Shown here piece by piece: positions 32,507 through 42,814 of a stretch of 64,000 nucleotides of DNA. Source of the stretch: Chelydra serpentina (Eukaryota > Chordata > Testudines > Chelydridae). The stretch spans positions 8,184,001-8,248,000 of the forward strand of contig JBAIAC010000042.1 of the NCBI GenBank assembly GCA_037349315.1, read 5' to 3'. A model generated the notes under the pieces. The model ran no database searches. It was not told the DNA's origin and saw only the letters and a list, made by a program, of their open reading frames with translations. The first letter of the stretch is position 1. Every line of letters begins with the position of its first letter. The position numbers and the translations under genes are program-made.

Positions 32507-35500
32507 CCCAGTGTCCCAGATAAGGGACTCTGGCTGCCCCTACCTTGCACTTGGAGGGTTTTACAGTCAGCCCAGCCTCTTTGAGCTTAGTTAGCACCAC
32601 TTGCAGGTGCTCCTTGTGGTCATCCCAGGTGTTGCTGAACACCGCAATGTCATCTATGTATGCTCTAGCATAACTCTGCAACCCGTTTAACACTCGGTTG
32701 ACCAGTCTCTGGAAGGTTGCACCCGCATTCACCAACCCAAACGGTAACACTGTGAATTCATAGAGCCCTATATCAGTGATAAAAGCTGACTTCTGTTGGG
32801 CCTCTCCCTCCAGAGGGATCTGCCAGTAACCTTTGGTCAGATCAAAGGTACTAAGGTACTTGGCTTGGCTCAGTACATCCAGCATGTCATCAATTCGTGG
32901 CATGGGGTATGCATCGGTCACCGTGACAGCATTGAGTTTTCTATAGTCCACGCAAAATCTAACTGTGCCATCTCTCTTTGGGACCAAGACCACAGGTGAA
33001 GCCCACGCACTGCTCGAATCCTTAATCACCCCCAAGTCCAACATGCTTTGTATCTCGGCCTGAATTTGTTCCTTCACCTGGCCAGTAGCCCTGTAAGGCC
33101 TGGAAGGCGGAGGTTGTGCCCCTTTCGTGAGGATTCTATGGGACAGCAAGTGCGTCCTCCCTGGTTTGTTGGAAAATACCTCGCTGTACTTCTGCAGCAT
33201 TGACAACGCTTCCTTCCGTTCGACTGGAGTTAGTTGACTACAGATTTCTATGCTTTCCAGGGCTGACCCATCTTGGCATTCAGCCATCAGATCAGGGAGT
33301 GGGTGTGCCTCAGTTTCCCCTTCCGCACAACAGATCATGTTTACCCCGGGCACTCTACTGTGATAGGCCTTGAGTCTGTTAACATGTACCAGTTGGGGCC
33401 CAGCACCTTCTTGGGGCTTTTTAACTGTATAAGTGTCCTCCTTCGACACTTCCACCACTTCAAAGGGCCCCTCCCAGGAGTTTTGCATCTTGAACTTTTT
33501 GGCAGGGCTAAGTACCATGACCAAATCTCCTATGTCAAAAGTGCGCTTACAGGTATTCTTATCGTACCACTCCTTTTGCTTGGCCTGACTACTCTGGAGG
33601 TTGTTTTGGACAATTTCCATCATGTTTTTCAACTCCCTTCTGAACCTCTGGACATATTCAGTCACGGGTTCCTCCCTTACTGTGTTGCACCCTTCCCAGG
33701 TATCCCTGATGAGGTCAAGAGGTCCCCTCACCTTCCTCCCATACAGAAGGTCGAATGGGGAAAATCCCGTGGACTCTTGGGGTACCTCCCTGTAGGCATA
33801 CAGCAGGAATGGCAATAGTTCGTCCCAGCTCTGGCCCCTTTTCTGGGTATACATCCCCAGCATGGATTTTAGGGTCCCGTTGAATCTTTCCACCAGCCCG
33901 TTGGCCTGGGGGTGGTAGGGGGCCGTTTTAAGCTGTTTCACTCCACACACCTTCCATAGCTCATTAAACAACTGCGACATAAAGTTTGCCCCCTGATCAG
34001 ACAAAATCTCCTTAGGGAAGCCCACTCTGCTGAATATGGTGAGCAAGGCTCTTGCCACTGTCTCCGCTTCTATGTTAGACAGAGCGATTGCCTCAGGGTA
34101 CCGAGTGGCGAAGTCTACTACCACCAAGATATACTTGTTCCCCCTCCGAGTGGGGCGTGGCATAGGACCCACTATGTCTATCGCCACCCTTTGGAACGCT
34201 TCCTGGATGATGGGCAAGGGGCGCAGCGGAGCTTTATGGGGTCCCCCTGGCCTCTTCCTTTCCTGACACACCACACAAGTTCTACAGTAATCCCGCACGT
34301 CATTCTGTATCCCTGGCCAGTAGAAATTCTTCCTCAGCCTGTCATACGTCCTCTGTACCCCCAAGTGACCAGCAAAGGGGCCGTCGTGCGCTACCCGCAC
34401 TAATTCCCCCCGGTGTTGGCTGGGTACAACCAACTGCTTATAGGGTTGACCGGGACCTTGGTTTTTTCCCACAGGGGCCTCCCTGTACAGTTTCCCGTCC
34501 TCTTCAAAAAACTTCTCCCCCCCCTCCCTTCCTGGAGTTCCCTCCGAGATACACTTCCTTATACTGTCAAGGGAGGGGTCCGTCCTTTGGTTAGCTGCAA
34601 ATTCCTGACAGACAACTCTTGAGACAGCGTCCCCGTCCCTGGGCACTGACTGCCTCTCCCCTGCCCCCACCCCTGGGAGCCTGTTGTCTTCAGCTGGGCA
34701 GAGGCCTCCATGTACTGTCCTGTCAGTGGGATCCTCCCCCAACTCCCCTGTGGGTTCTGAGGTCCCCGCCCCGTCCCTGGGAACTCTCTTCAAGTCACCA
34801 ACCCCCGTGTCCCCTGGAGTAGGATGTGTTGGCCGTTCAGTTGCATGAGACCTACCGCTATTGCCCGGGACAGCCTCCCCCTCACAGCCTTTCTTCATGC
34901 TGCGAGTTACCACACTGACAGCCCTAGTTTTGCTGAAGAAATCATTCCCCAGCAACATGTCTGCGGGGATGTCCTCGAGCATCCCCACCAGTAAAGTATT
35001 TTCCATCCCTTCCCACTCCACATGAACCTTAGCCAGGGGCACAGGGAACCTCTGTGGCCCCACCCCCTTAATGTGGGTGGTCTGCCCCGTCAGAACACTA
35101 GCATCTGGAACCACACTCAGTCGGACCAGCGAGAACTGAGCCGCAGTATCCCTCCACCCCAGACACTCCATGCCATCAATCTTGACAACCTTGATGTGCT
35201 CCCTATCTGCTTCACTAGGCCCCATGTCCACCAAGCTGGTGTGGTAAGAGGTAGGGGTGCCCTCTGGGGCCTCAGCGTTGAGGGCAACAGAGCTAACATG
35301 GGACAAGGAGGGTGTACTCTCCTTTAGTGTGGGACAGCTGCTTCTCAGGTGCCCTGGGGAATTGCAGTGAAAGCACCTTCTGAGATCCCCTGCTTGCGCA
35401 GGAAATTTGGGGTGAGTGACAGGGGAATGGGGAGGTGAACGCCCAGCCTCCTTTTTCCCAGGGGTAAAACGGTGACTCTGCTTTCCCCCGACCCTGTACC

Positions 35501-35738
35501 CCTCTGCCAGTGGTTTATGCTTAATTGCAGCTTGCGCCTGCTCATAAGAGTCTGCAAACCCAGCTAATTCACCCACGGCTTTTACCTGTTTGTCCCACAA
35601 GTACTGTTTTACATCATCACTGCACATATTCAGGAATTGTTCCTGAGCAACCAAATCACACATTCCCTCAAAGCTTGTGATGCCTTTTCCCCTCACCCAC
35701 TTATCTACCAGAACTGTCATTTCATTTGCATAAGCCAC
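32472..35738 (-). CDS. Gypsy gag C-terminus, protease, integrase and reverse transcriptase (1088 codons open)
   Basis: One long open frame with no stop. It is entered by frameshift, since its first codon is GTG and upstream gag is in another frame. Approximate residues: SCAN-like capsid part 1-75; zinc knuckle CFHCNSPGHLRSSC 122-135; protease with DTA at 197-199 and LLGND at 262-266; integrase zinc region with H451/H458 and C488/C491; integrase DDE at D521, D581, E617; GPF motif near 757; reverse transcriptase from about 880 with FDLTKGYWQ near 965 and catalytic YIDD at 1027-1030. Integrase lies before reverse transcriptase, the reverse of typical gypsy. The long intact frame agrees with near-identical LTRs in pointing to recent insertion. 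Confidence 0.9.
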   Translation of the reverse strand: MAYANEMTVLVDKWVRGKGITSFEGMCDLVAQEQFLNMCSDDVKQYLWDKQVKAVGELAGFADSYEQAQAAIKHKPLAEGYRVGGKQSHRFTPGKKEAGRSPPHSPVTHPKFPAQAGDLRRCFHCNSPGHLRSSCPTLKESTPSLSHVSSVALNAEAPEGTPTSYHTSLVDMGPSEADREHIKVVKIDGMECLGWRDTAAQFSLVRLSVVPDASVLTGQTTHIKGVGPQRFPVPLAKVHVEWEGMENTLLVGMLEDIPADMLLGNDFFSKTRAVSVVTRSMKKGCEGEAVPGNSGRSHATERPTHPTPGDTGVGDLKRVPRDGAGTSEPTGELGEDPTDRTVHGGLCPAEDNRLPGVGAGERQSVPRDGDAVSRVVCQEFAANQRTDPSLDSIRKCISEGTPGREGGEKFFEEDGKLYREAPVGKNQGPGQPYKQLVVPSQHRGELVRVAHDGPFAGHLGVQRTYDRLRKNFYWPGIQNDVRDYCRTCVVCQERKRPGGPHKAPLRPLPIIQEAFQRVAIDIVGPMPRPTRRGNKYILVVVDFATRYPEAIALSNIEAETVARALLTIFSRVGFPKEILSDQGANFMSQLFNELWKVCGVKQLKTAPYHPQANGLVERFNGTLKSMLGMYTQKRGQSWDELLPFLLYAYREVPQESTGFSPFDLLYGRKVRGPLDLIRDTWEGCNTVREEPVTEYVQRFRRELKNMMEIVQNNLQSSQAKQKEWYDKNTCKRTFDIGDLVMVLSPAKKFKMQNSWEGPFEVVEVSKEDTYTVKKPQEGAGPQLVHVNRLKAYHSRVPGVNMICCAEGETEAHPLPDLMAECQDGSALESIEICSQLTPVERKEALSMLQKYSEVFSNKPGRTHLLSHRILTKGAQPPPSRPYRATGQVKEQIQAEIQSMLDLGVIKDSSSAWASPVVLVPKRDGTVRFCVDYRKLNAVTVTDAYPMPRIDDMLDVLSQAKYLSTFDLTKGYWQIPLEGEAQQKSAFITDIGLYEFTVLPFGLVNAGATFQRLVNRVLNGLQSYARAYIDDIAVFSNTWDDHKEHLQVVLTKLKEAGLTVKPSKCKVGAARVPYLGHWVGGGGNIPRPS

Positions 35739-35743
35739 GTAAC

Positions 35744-36325
35744 TTAACCATCTCCCCTCTTAAGACTCCTGAATTTAACCCTGTAGGTTTCAGGTGTAAC
35801 CTGAAACTGTTTCAAAACCAGTTCCTTAAATTTACCATAATTGGAGGCATCCCCAATGGGCATCTTATTGAATATGTCCAGAGCTCTGCCAGTCAATTTG
35901 GCTATCAAGGTGGTCATTTTTTGATCTTCAGGGATCGCATGGAGGGAGCACAGTCTCTCAAAGGTGATAAAATATTCGGCTATATCCTTGGATTCATCAT
36001 ACTGGGGGCATAGACGCTCCCATTTGGGGATTTTTGGGGAAGCGGAGCCGGACGCTGAAGGGTTGCGACTCTTCAACTCTGCAACAGCCAGTTCATGCTT
36101 CTGGGCCTCCATAGCTCTCTTGTGGGCCGCCTCCTCCCGGATTCTTTCTGCTTCCATAGCTCTCTTGTGGGCCAGCTCCTCTGCTTCCATAGCTCTCTTG
36201 TGGGCTTCTGTCTCTGCACTCATTTCCAGCGTACGTAATTCGATTTGTCTCCGATGTTCGTTTTCTTTCTCTGTTATTTTGAGTCTGGCAAGATCCAGTT
36301 TTACCGTGGCCTCGCTTACAGACAT
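35744..36325 (-). pseudogene. Gypsy gag N-terminal part
   Basis: 193 codons from an ATG at 36325, about 270 bp inside the 5' LTR. Residues 15-85 are a charged coiled-coil-like stretch with four AHKRAMEA-type repeats. Residues 95-190 look like a capsid N-terminal domain (PKWERLCPQYDESKDIAEYF, FQVTPETYR). The frame ends in TAA at 35744, and the SCAN-like part continues one frame over at about 35738-35755, so a one-base change here separates gag from the rest. Whether this is a programmed shift or damage cannot be told; damage is likelier because the shift lies inside the capsid. Confidence 0.8.
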
Positions 36326-36598
36326 CTTATTGCTGTCTGGTGCTGGGCCACGCCCCTCTGCAGTTCACTGAAACTGGACTGCACTCAGATCAGGAGCTCT
36401 TCAGTTAAGAGACTTTCCCAGCTTCCCCGATCTTCACTCTTACTTATTTGATTTCCTTTTCTGTCCCTACTTCCCTTACCCAAAATAAGCAAACAGAAAA
36501 TAACAAACCAGTAACCACTTTGTCTGTTTTCCAGCCACCACACTTAAAACTCACTTAAAATCACTACCAGTACGTCAAAGCAATCAGCTGTGCACAGA

Positions 36599-36616
36599 TC
36601 CTGCTCAACTACGCCA
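36599..36616 (-). other. Candidate primer binding site of the gypsy element
   Basis: One base after the 5' LTR, the minus strand reads TGGCGTAGTTGAGCAGG. Starting with TGG fits pairing with a tRNA CCA end. The tRNA species was not identified. The copy at 21924 has a similar sequence. Confidence 0.5.
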
Positions 36617-36617
36617 C

Positions 36618-37734
36618 TGTGACGGGTTGGGGCCACAGAGACCTGCTTGGTGCTGCCACCTGCTGTGCCAAGGCTACTTCTGCCCCTGCTTCCAAGCCTT
36701 TTCCAGCTTGGGACTCCCGAATCCTGTCTGTTTTGAGCCAGATTCCACTGATCTGCTGCAAACACAGACCCAGGTCCGAACCAAGTCCACTCACCACTGT
36801 AAGGCCCCTGGAAGCGCTCTTGCCTTTGACACCCAGCTGCTCCACTCCAAGGAGGTTCAAACCCTTAATAAATCCGTTTTACCCTGTATAAAGCTTATAC
36901 AGGGTAAACTCATAAACAGTTCGCCTTCTATTTCACAGATAGAAAGTATGCACACCTGTTTGCTCTCCCTTTGCACTAACTCATACTCAAGGAAACTTAA
37001 TAAGTAAAAAGTGATTTTAATAAGTACAAAAAATAGGATGTAAGTGAGTTCAATTAGTGACAGACAGAACAAAGCAAGTTACTTAGTAAAATAAAATAAA
37101 ACACGCACGTCTACGTCTATTCAAAGTTAACACAGATAAAAGCCTCACCAGATTCGGATATTTTCCTTTTTACAGGCTGTAGAATTAGCCTAGGTCCAGT
37201 AGCCGCACCCCCTGGTGTCTTTGTCCAGTTCCCCTCAGGAATGTGCTTGGGGGGGTGGAGAGCCTCTCCCTTTAGCCAGCTGAAGCCAAAATGGAAGGGT
37301 CTTGCAAGGGCTTTTATAGCCTTTCTTCCTCTCCCTGCGTAGGATCCAGTAGCCCTGGAGTTTTGGGATCACATGGGCAAGTCACCTGTCCATGTGCCCT
37401 AACCAGTCTAACCAGTTGCATCCTTGACTGGGGCCCCGATGTGGATTGGGGTCTGCACCTTCTTTTGTCTGTTAAGTACTTGTACTCAACTTGCACATTC
37501 CTTCCTCTGGACCTGGTCCCATGTTCTTACAAAAGCTATGCATAAAACCAGCAAATATAAAACCAATGTTCATAACTACAACCACAACAATGTTATATGC
37601 CTACAAACAGGAGGAATAAATTCAGTAGGTCATAACTTTCACAGAGATATGTTGCATGGCACATGTAGCATAAAACGTTACACATATATAGTTATAAGCA
37701 TCTCCCCATAAAATTTTATGGGGACACTGTCACA
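36618..37734 (-). repeat. Gypsy 5' LTR
   Basis: Same length as the 3' LTR (1117 bp) with about nine differences, three of them clustered near 37593-37602. Confidence 0.95.
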
Positions 37735-38103
37735 TACACTATGAGAGTAGTTCGATTTTTCTTAAACCGAACTTGTGAAACCGATATTACAAAGTCGAGC
37801 GTGCGAATCCACACCAAGGACATTAATTCGAGTTTGTGAGTCCACAGTAACGGGGCAAGCGTCGACATTGCAAGCGGTGCACTATGGGTAGCTATCCCAC
37901 AGTTCCCGCAGTCCCCGCTGCCCACTGGAATTCTGGGTGTAGCCCCCAGTGCCTTCTGGGGCCAAAAATGTGTCGAGGGTGGTTATAGGTAAAAGTCGTC
38001 ATTCGACCCACACTCCCACCCTCCCTCTATGAAAGCGCCGGCAGGCAATGAATTCGCACCCTTTTCTGGTGATTGACAGCACGGATGCCACAGGACAGCG
38101 AGC

Positions 38104-39397
38104 ATGGAGCCCTCCGCGATTATCGCTGCTGTTCTGTCCGTTGTCAACACCTCGCGCCTTATCGTCCACCTTTTCCAGAGGCAGATGCAGATAAATCGGG
38201 CGAGGAGGCAACGGAAGCTCCGGGTGGACATGAACTCTGAGAGGGGCACAGACCTCTCGCAAAGCACGGGACCCTGGACCCTAAACATTATGGTGGCAAT
38301 GGGTCACGTTGATCCTGTGGAACGGCGATTCTGGGCAAGGGAAACAAGCACGGACTGGTGGGACCGCATAGTGCTGCAGGTCTGGGATAAATCCCAGTCG
38401 CTGCGAAACTTTCGGATGTGTAAGGGCACTTTCCTGGAACTTTGTGAGTTGCTGTCCCCTTCCCTGAAGCGCCAAGACACCCGAATGAGAGTTGCCCTGA
38501 CTATCCAGAAGCGAGTGGCCATAGTCCTGTGGAAGCTTGCAACGCCTGACAGCTACCGGTCAGTCGCGAATCAATTTGGAGTAGGCAAATCTACCGTGGG
38601 GGTTGCTGTGATGCAAGTTGCCCATGCAATTGTTGACCTTCGTTAACCTGCTGCTCTCAAAGGTAGTGACCCTTGGAGACGTGCAGGTGATCACAGATGG
38701 CTTTTCTGCTATGGGATTCCCAAACTGTGGCGGGGCTACTGATGGGACACACATCCCTATCCTGGGACCGGACCACCAGGGCAGCCAGTACATTAACCGA
38801 AAGGGCTATTTTTCTATGGTGCTGCAAGCACTAGTAGACCATAAAGGACGTTTTACCAACATCAATGTTGGATGGCCGGGCAAGGTTCATGACGCTCGTG
38901 TTTTCAAAAACTCTGATCTGTTTAGACGGCTGCAGGAGGTCGTTTACTTCCCGGACCTCAAAATAAGTGTTGGGGATGTGGAGATGCCTATAGTGATCCT
39001 CGGGGACCCAGCCTACCCGCTAATACCCTGCCTCATGAAGCCATAAACAGGAGTCCTGGACACTGAAAAGGAGCTCTTCAACTACCGGCTGAGCAAGTGC
39101 AGAATGGTGGTGGAGTGTGCTTTTGGATGTCTGAAAGGGAGATGGCGAAGCTTACTTACTCGCTCCGATCTCAGCCAAACTAATATCCCCATTGTGATTG
39201 CAGCATGCTGTGTGCTCCACAATCTCTGTGAGAGCAAGGGGGAGACGTTTATGGCGGGGTGGGAGGTTGAGGCAAATCGCCTGGCTGCTGATTACGCACA
39301 GCCGGACACCCGGGCGATTAGAAGATCCCAGCGGGACGCGCTGCGCATCCGGGAAGCTTTGAAAGCTAGCTTCCAGACTGACCAGGGTAACCAGTGA
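38104..39397 (+). pseudogene. Harbinger DDE transposase (HARBI1-like), broken
   Basis: Starts at ATG 38104. N-terminal part to 38646 includes FWARETSTDWWDRIVLQVW and the helix-turn-helix-like SYRSVANQFGVGKSTV. It then stops. Compared with 44490-45131 it carries about 10 extra bases near 38635, shifting the frame. 38650-39046 holds FPNCGGATDGTHIPI (first Asp) and VILGDPAYPLIP (second Asp), ending at a TAA at 39044-39046. The same frame resumes with CRMVVECAFGCLKGRWRS (catalytic Glu) to 39397. So one frameshift and one nonsense codon disable it. The enzyme family cuts and pastes elements at TWA targets. Similar to the domesticated vertebrate HARBI1. Confidence 0.9.
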
Positions 39398-40162
39398 CTG
39401 TTACGCTTGTTTAAACAGAAGCTGAACCTGACCCTGTTTCTTTACCCAGTTTCTGTTGCCTATCCTCTCCAATTACCAACCCCCTTCCCCACCTTAATTC
39501 AACGCTTTAAAAGTATAATAAAGGAAACATTGGTTATTAAAAGCGTCTCAATTAATGATTTCTCGGTTAAGGGTTTAACCTGGGATGCATACTGCGGTTG
39601 GGGAGCGGGTGCAGTGATGGAAAGGATGCTTCCCAACTCGGGGAATGACAGGCTCCTGCTCCCAGAGCAGTCCGCAGTGCTGGACTGCTTGTTTCAACTG
39701 AGCCTGCAACCGCTCCTGTTCGCAACTCTGTGAGGGGGGGCCTGTGTGACTTTTTGGCCGTGGATTGCGGCCACAGATCCCCTGCTGCATGGATCTGTCA
39801 TGCAGGCTATTGCCGGCCGCAAAAGATCTGCAGCCACCCTCCCCCACCAGAAAGTCACAGAGCCCCCCCCCATAGAGAACATGAAAACCCCCTCCCAGAA
39901 TGACAAGTGTTCCTAGTGAATGCAATGTGAGTGTGACTTTCTGTTGAAACTTTCACCCTGTCTGTACCCTGGTACAGGCGCCTCTCGTCTCAAATTACAA
40001 ACCCCCTTGCCCCCTCCCCCCAAATCAAACCGTCCTGTGAAAGAAAGTCAAGGAAACAGCAATGTACAGAACAAACATTTTTATTAAGGGGAGCATAGTT
40101 TTGAGATGAAACTTGGACGGGGACTGGGGTGGGGTGCGGTTGGAGGGAAGGAAAGGACCCAT

Positions 40163-42234
40163 CTAAAGTTTTGGGAATGAGAGCCTTCTGCTACTGGAGC
40201 AGTCCGCAGGGGTGGAGTGATTATTTCCACGGGCCCTGCCTCCCCTCGTTCTAGTGACTTTGGGTGAGGGGGGGATTGGACTTTGTGGTGGGGGAGGGCG
40301 GTTGGAAATAACATACAGAGGGGCTCTTTCCTCCTGTCTCCTGTCCTGGAGAACGTCTACCAGGCGCCGGAGCATGTCCGTTTGCTCCCTCATTAGTCCC
40401 AGCAGCGTCTGAGTCGCCTGCTGGTCTTCCTGCCGCCACCTGTCCTTGCGAGCTTCAGCCCTCTGCTCCCGTTTGCTGACTGCTCGCTCGGACCTTGAGA
40501 CGTCCTCTCTCCGCTGTGCAGCATCATTTTGGGAACAGACCATCAGTTCGGAAAACATGTCGCCCTGGGTTCTTTTTTTGCGCCGCCTGATCAGCGCAAG
40601 CCTCTGGGAGGGTGATCCACGGGTAGGACGGGAGACACTCGCAGCTGTGGGATGGGAGAAAGGGAGTGAATTCCTCAGAAAGATACATTTTCCCGAACAA
40701 TGCCTATACTCTTTCCCTGTGAATAAGACCATGCACAGTACCTATCACATGTGCACTTACTACAAGGTCGAATATTATGTCTTTATACTGAGTGCCTGGG
40801 GTCCTGGTGTACAGATCCCACAAGCGGTGCTGGACACTGGAAATCGGCTCTCTGGAGACCATGGTAAGCCGTTGCCTTTGGACTGCTGAGAGCTTACTTC
40901 ACAGGAGTGCTCTACTCCCATGTTTCAAGCACAGTTCCTAGCGGTGGCCAGTTCCTGCTGCTACCAAAACCGCGCATCTACAACGGCTCGCCTACCCGCC
41001 ACCCCCCCAACACGCGGACGTTCCCGGGAAATGTACGTGCCCGTGAACCACTCTGTTTGAACGACTCGCCTGCCCTTTCCCCCCCTCCGCATGGCCGGTC
41101 CCGGGAACTCTCCCTGCCTGCGCACTGCTAAGTTTCAATGGTTAGCCTCCCAGCTCCCGCCCCCCCACGTGGCTGGAAACGCCGGGTGTCGTTCTTTAAA
41201 GGAAAAATCAAGAAGTCACTATACTAAAAAAACCACTCATTCAAACCAGGGCACCATGACTGATATCACTCTGATGAGGATTACGGAGACAGACAAAGAC
41301 CGCATGCTGCGTGAATGCCAGCAAACCCCGGGGCCGTATGCAGCCATGCTATGCAAGGCAATGATACCGGAGTACCTGCAGCTTGCATGGCGCGGCAAAG
41401 TATCCTACCATGGAGGAGACAATAAGGCCGCTCTCCCTGGGAACCTGATGCAAAAGCTTTCACTGTACCTCCAGGAGAGCTTTGCGGAGATTTCCGATGG
41501 GGACTTCTCCTCTATCCCCATACATATTGACAGACTTTTCGAGTAGTTGCACTGGAAACGACTCAAAACTAAAGCGCCTATGGCGAATTAAGCAATAAAA
41601 ACACATTGCTAACACACCATGCCTATTCTATTCCAAATAAATGTTTAAAACACTGACCTGCTGATCCTTTGCCTGGTTCCTGGTCTGGGATGCTGCCTTG
41701 GGAGGGTTCGTAGGGGATCTCAGTGAGGGTGATAAACAGATCCTGGCTGTTGGGGAAATCAGCGGTGAAAGCGCTGTCGACTGCCTAGTCCTCCTCATCT
41801 CCTTCCTCTTCTTCACCATCCGCAAAAACTTCAGATGACGTGGCCGTAGATAAGACCCCGTCGTCGGAGTTCACGGACACTGGTGGGGTAGTGGTGGCAG
41901 CACCACTGAGCATAGCATGCAGTGCCTCGTAAAAAGGGCATGTGTGTGGCTGCGATCCGGAGCTTCCGTTGGACTCTTTGGTCTTCTGGTACGCCTGTCG
42001 CAGCTCCTTGATTTTCACGTGGCACTGCGTTGCATCCCGGCTGTATCCTCTCTCCGTCATGGCTTTTGAGATCTTCTCGTAGATCTTCGCAGTCCATCTT
42101 TTCAATCGCAGCTCCGAAAGCACGGACTCATCGCCCCACACAGCGATCAGGTCCAAGACTTCCCAATCAGTCCATGCTGGAGCCCTCTTTCTATTCTGCA
42201 ATTGCATGGTCACCTCTGCTGGAGAGCTCTGCAT
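40163..42234 (-). pseudogene. Harbinger Myb/SANT-like accessory protein, two exons
   Basis: Exon 1, 42234 to 41658: a Myb/SANT-like domain with APAWTDWEVLDLIAVWGDE, KIYEKISKAM and CHVKIKELRQAYQKTK, then an acidic linker, an in-frame TAG at 41785-41787, and PNSQDLFITLTE. The donor is CAG/GTCAGT. Exon 2, 40644 to 40163: acceptor CCCATCCCACAG, then SPSQRLALIRRRKKR, a long charged coiled-coil and a conserved-looking end RRLSFPKL. The exon layout is repeated at 46742-49262. In Harbingers the Myb-like protein binds the transposase and the terminal repeats and helps nuclear entry. The TAG makes a full product unlikely. Transcription converges with the transposase. Confidence 0.8.
41256..41546 (+). 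CDS. Conserved 96-codon Harbinger ORF of unknown function
   Basis: ATG at 41256 in context CACCATGA, stop TAG at 41544-41546, AATAAA at 41594-41599. It lies on the strand opposite the Myb-like gene, inside its intron, and on the same strand as the transposase. The other Harbinger copy has a homologue of exactly the same length at 47402-47692. Conserved pieces are ITLM.ITET, LECQQTPGPYAA, KAMIP.Y and SYHGG..KAAL. Many differences between the copies are third-position changes, which suggests past protein-level constraint. No signal peptide, zinc motif or helix-turn-helix was recognised; it is mostly helical-looking and mildly acidic. Function unknown to me. Confidence 0.65.
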   Translation: MTDITLMRITETDKDRMLRECQQTPGPYAAMLCKAMIPEYLQLAWRGKVSYHGGDNKAALPGNLMQKLSLYLQESFAEISDGDFSSIPIHIDRLFE

Positions 42235-42624
42235 CGTTGCCAGTGCTGCTGAGCTTGCCACGATGTCCAAACAGGAAATGAGATTCAAACTGGCCAGACA
42301 GGAAAAGGAATTCAAATTTTCCCGGGGCTTTTCCTGAGTGGCAGGTCAGAGCATCTGAGCACGGATTGCTGTCCAGAGCATCCACTGAGTGGTGCACTGT
42401 GGGATAGCTCCCGGAGCTATTAGCGTCGAATTCCGTTCACAGTAACACGAATTCGACATGGCCATATCGAATTTAGTGCTACTACCCTCGTCGGGGAGGA
42501 GTACAGAAATGGAATTACAGAGCCATTTATGTCTAAATAAATAGCTTTGTAATGTGGACGGGTGCAGGGTAAAATCGAGTTAACGCTGCTAAATTTGACA
42601 TAAAGTCCTAGTGTAGACCAGGCC

Positions 42625-42814
42625 TTAGTTTACCCAACCTCCCAGCTTCCAAGGGCCCTGTGAGCCTGGTGCTGGTGCTTTGTTGGAGCTGGTCCCAGCC
42701 AGGCTTAGCCCAGATAAGAGCTATGAAGCTGTTCCTGGTGAAGTGTCCAGAGGTCACTGCTGGGGCCTGGCTGTTTGCATCCAGCCTGTGTGAGAGCAGT
42801 GAAGGTGGTTGATT
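42625..42814. other. Intergenic, nothing recognised
   Basis: No supported feature. Confidence 0.3.

Larger units (their letters stand above)
30671..37734 (-). mobile_element. Complete Ty3/gypsy element of Gmr1 type, 7.1 kb, TSD TACAC
   Basis: Two 1117-bp LTRs bracket gag-pol. TACAC flanks it at 30666-30670 and 37735-37739. Element ends are TGTGAC...GTCACA. Domain order on the minus strand is capsid, zinc knuckle, protease, integrase, reverse transcriptase, RNase H, so integrase precedes reverse transcriptase. That order is known for Gmr1-like gypsy elements of deuterostomes. The insertion point is 14 bp inside the Harbinger left terminal repeat. Confidence 0.95.
30657..42624 (+). mobile_element. 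Complete Harbinger element (about 4.9 kb) with gypsy nested in its left end
   Basis: Left end GGGTATGTCTACAC (30657-30670), right end GTGTAGACCAGGCC (42611-42624). The inverse repeat continues into CTA and TAG. Flanks are TAA (30654-30656) and TTA (42625-42627), close to the usual TWA target. Removing the gypsy element (30671-37734 and one TACAC copy) leaves 4899 bp. Contents: DDE transposase (+), a 96-codon ORF (+), and a two-exon Myb/SANT-like gene (-) convergent with the transposase. Poly(A) signals face each other at 39517-39522 (+) and 40080-40085 (-). Both usual Harbinger proteins are broken, so it is not autonomous now. Confidence 0.9.

Noticed and set aside
33273..33818. 181-codon plus-strand frame inside the gypsy element
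   Set aside because: It is the reverse-strand shadow of the integrase coding region.
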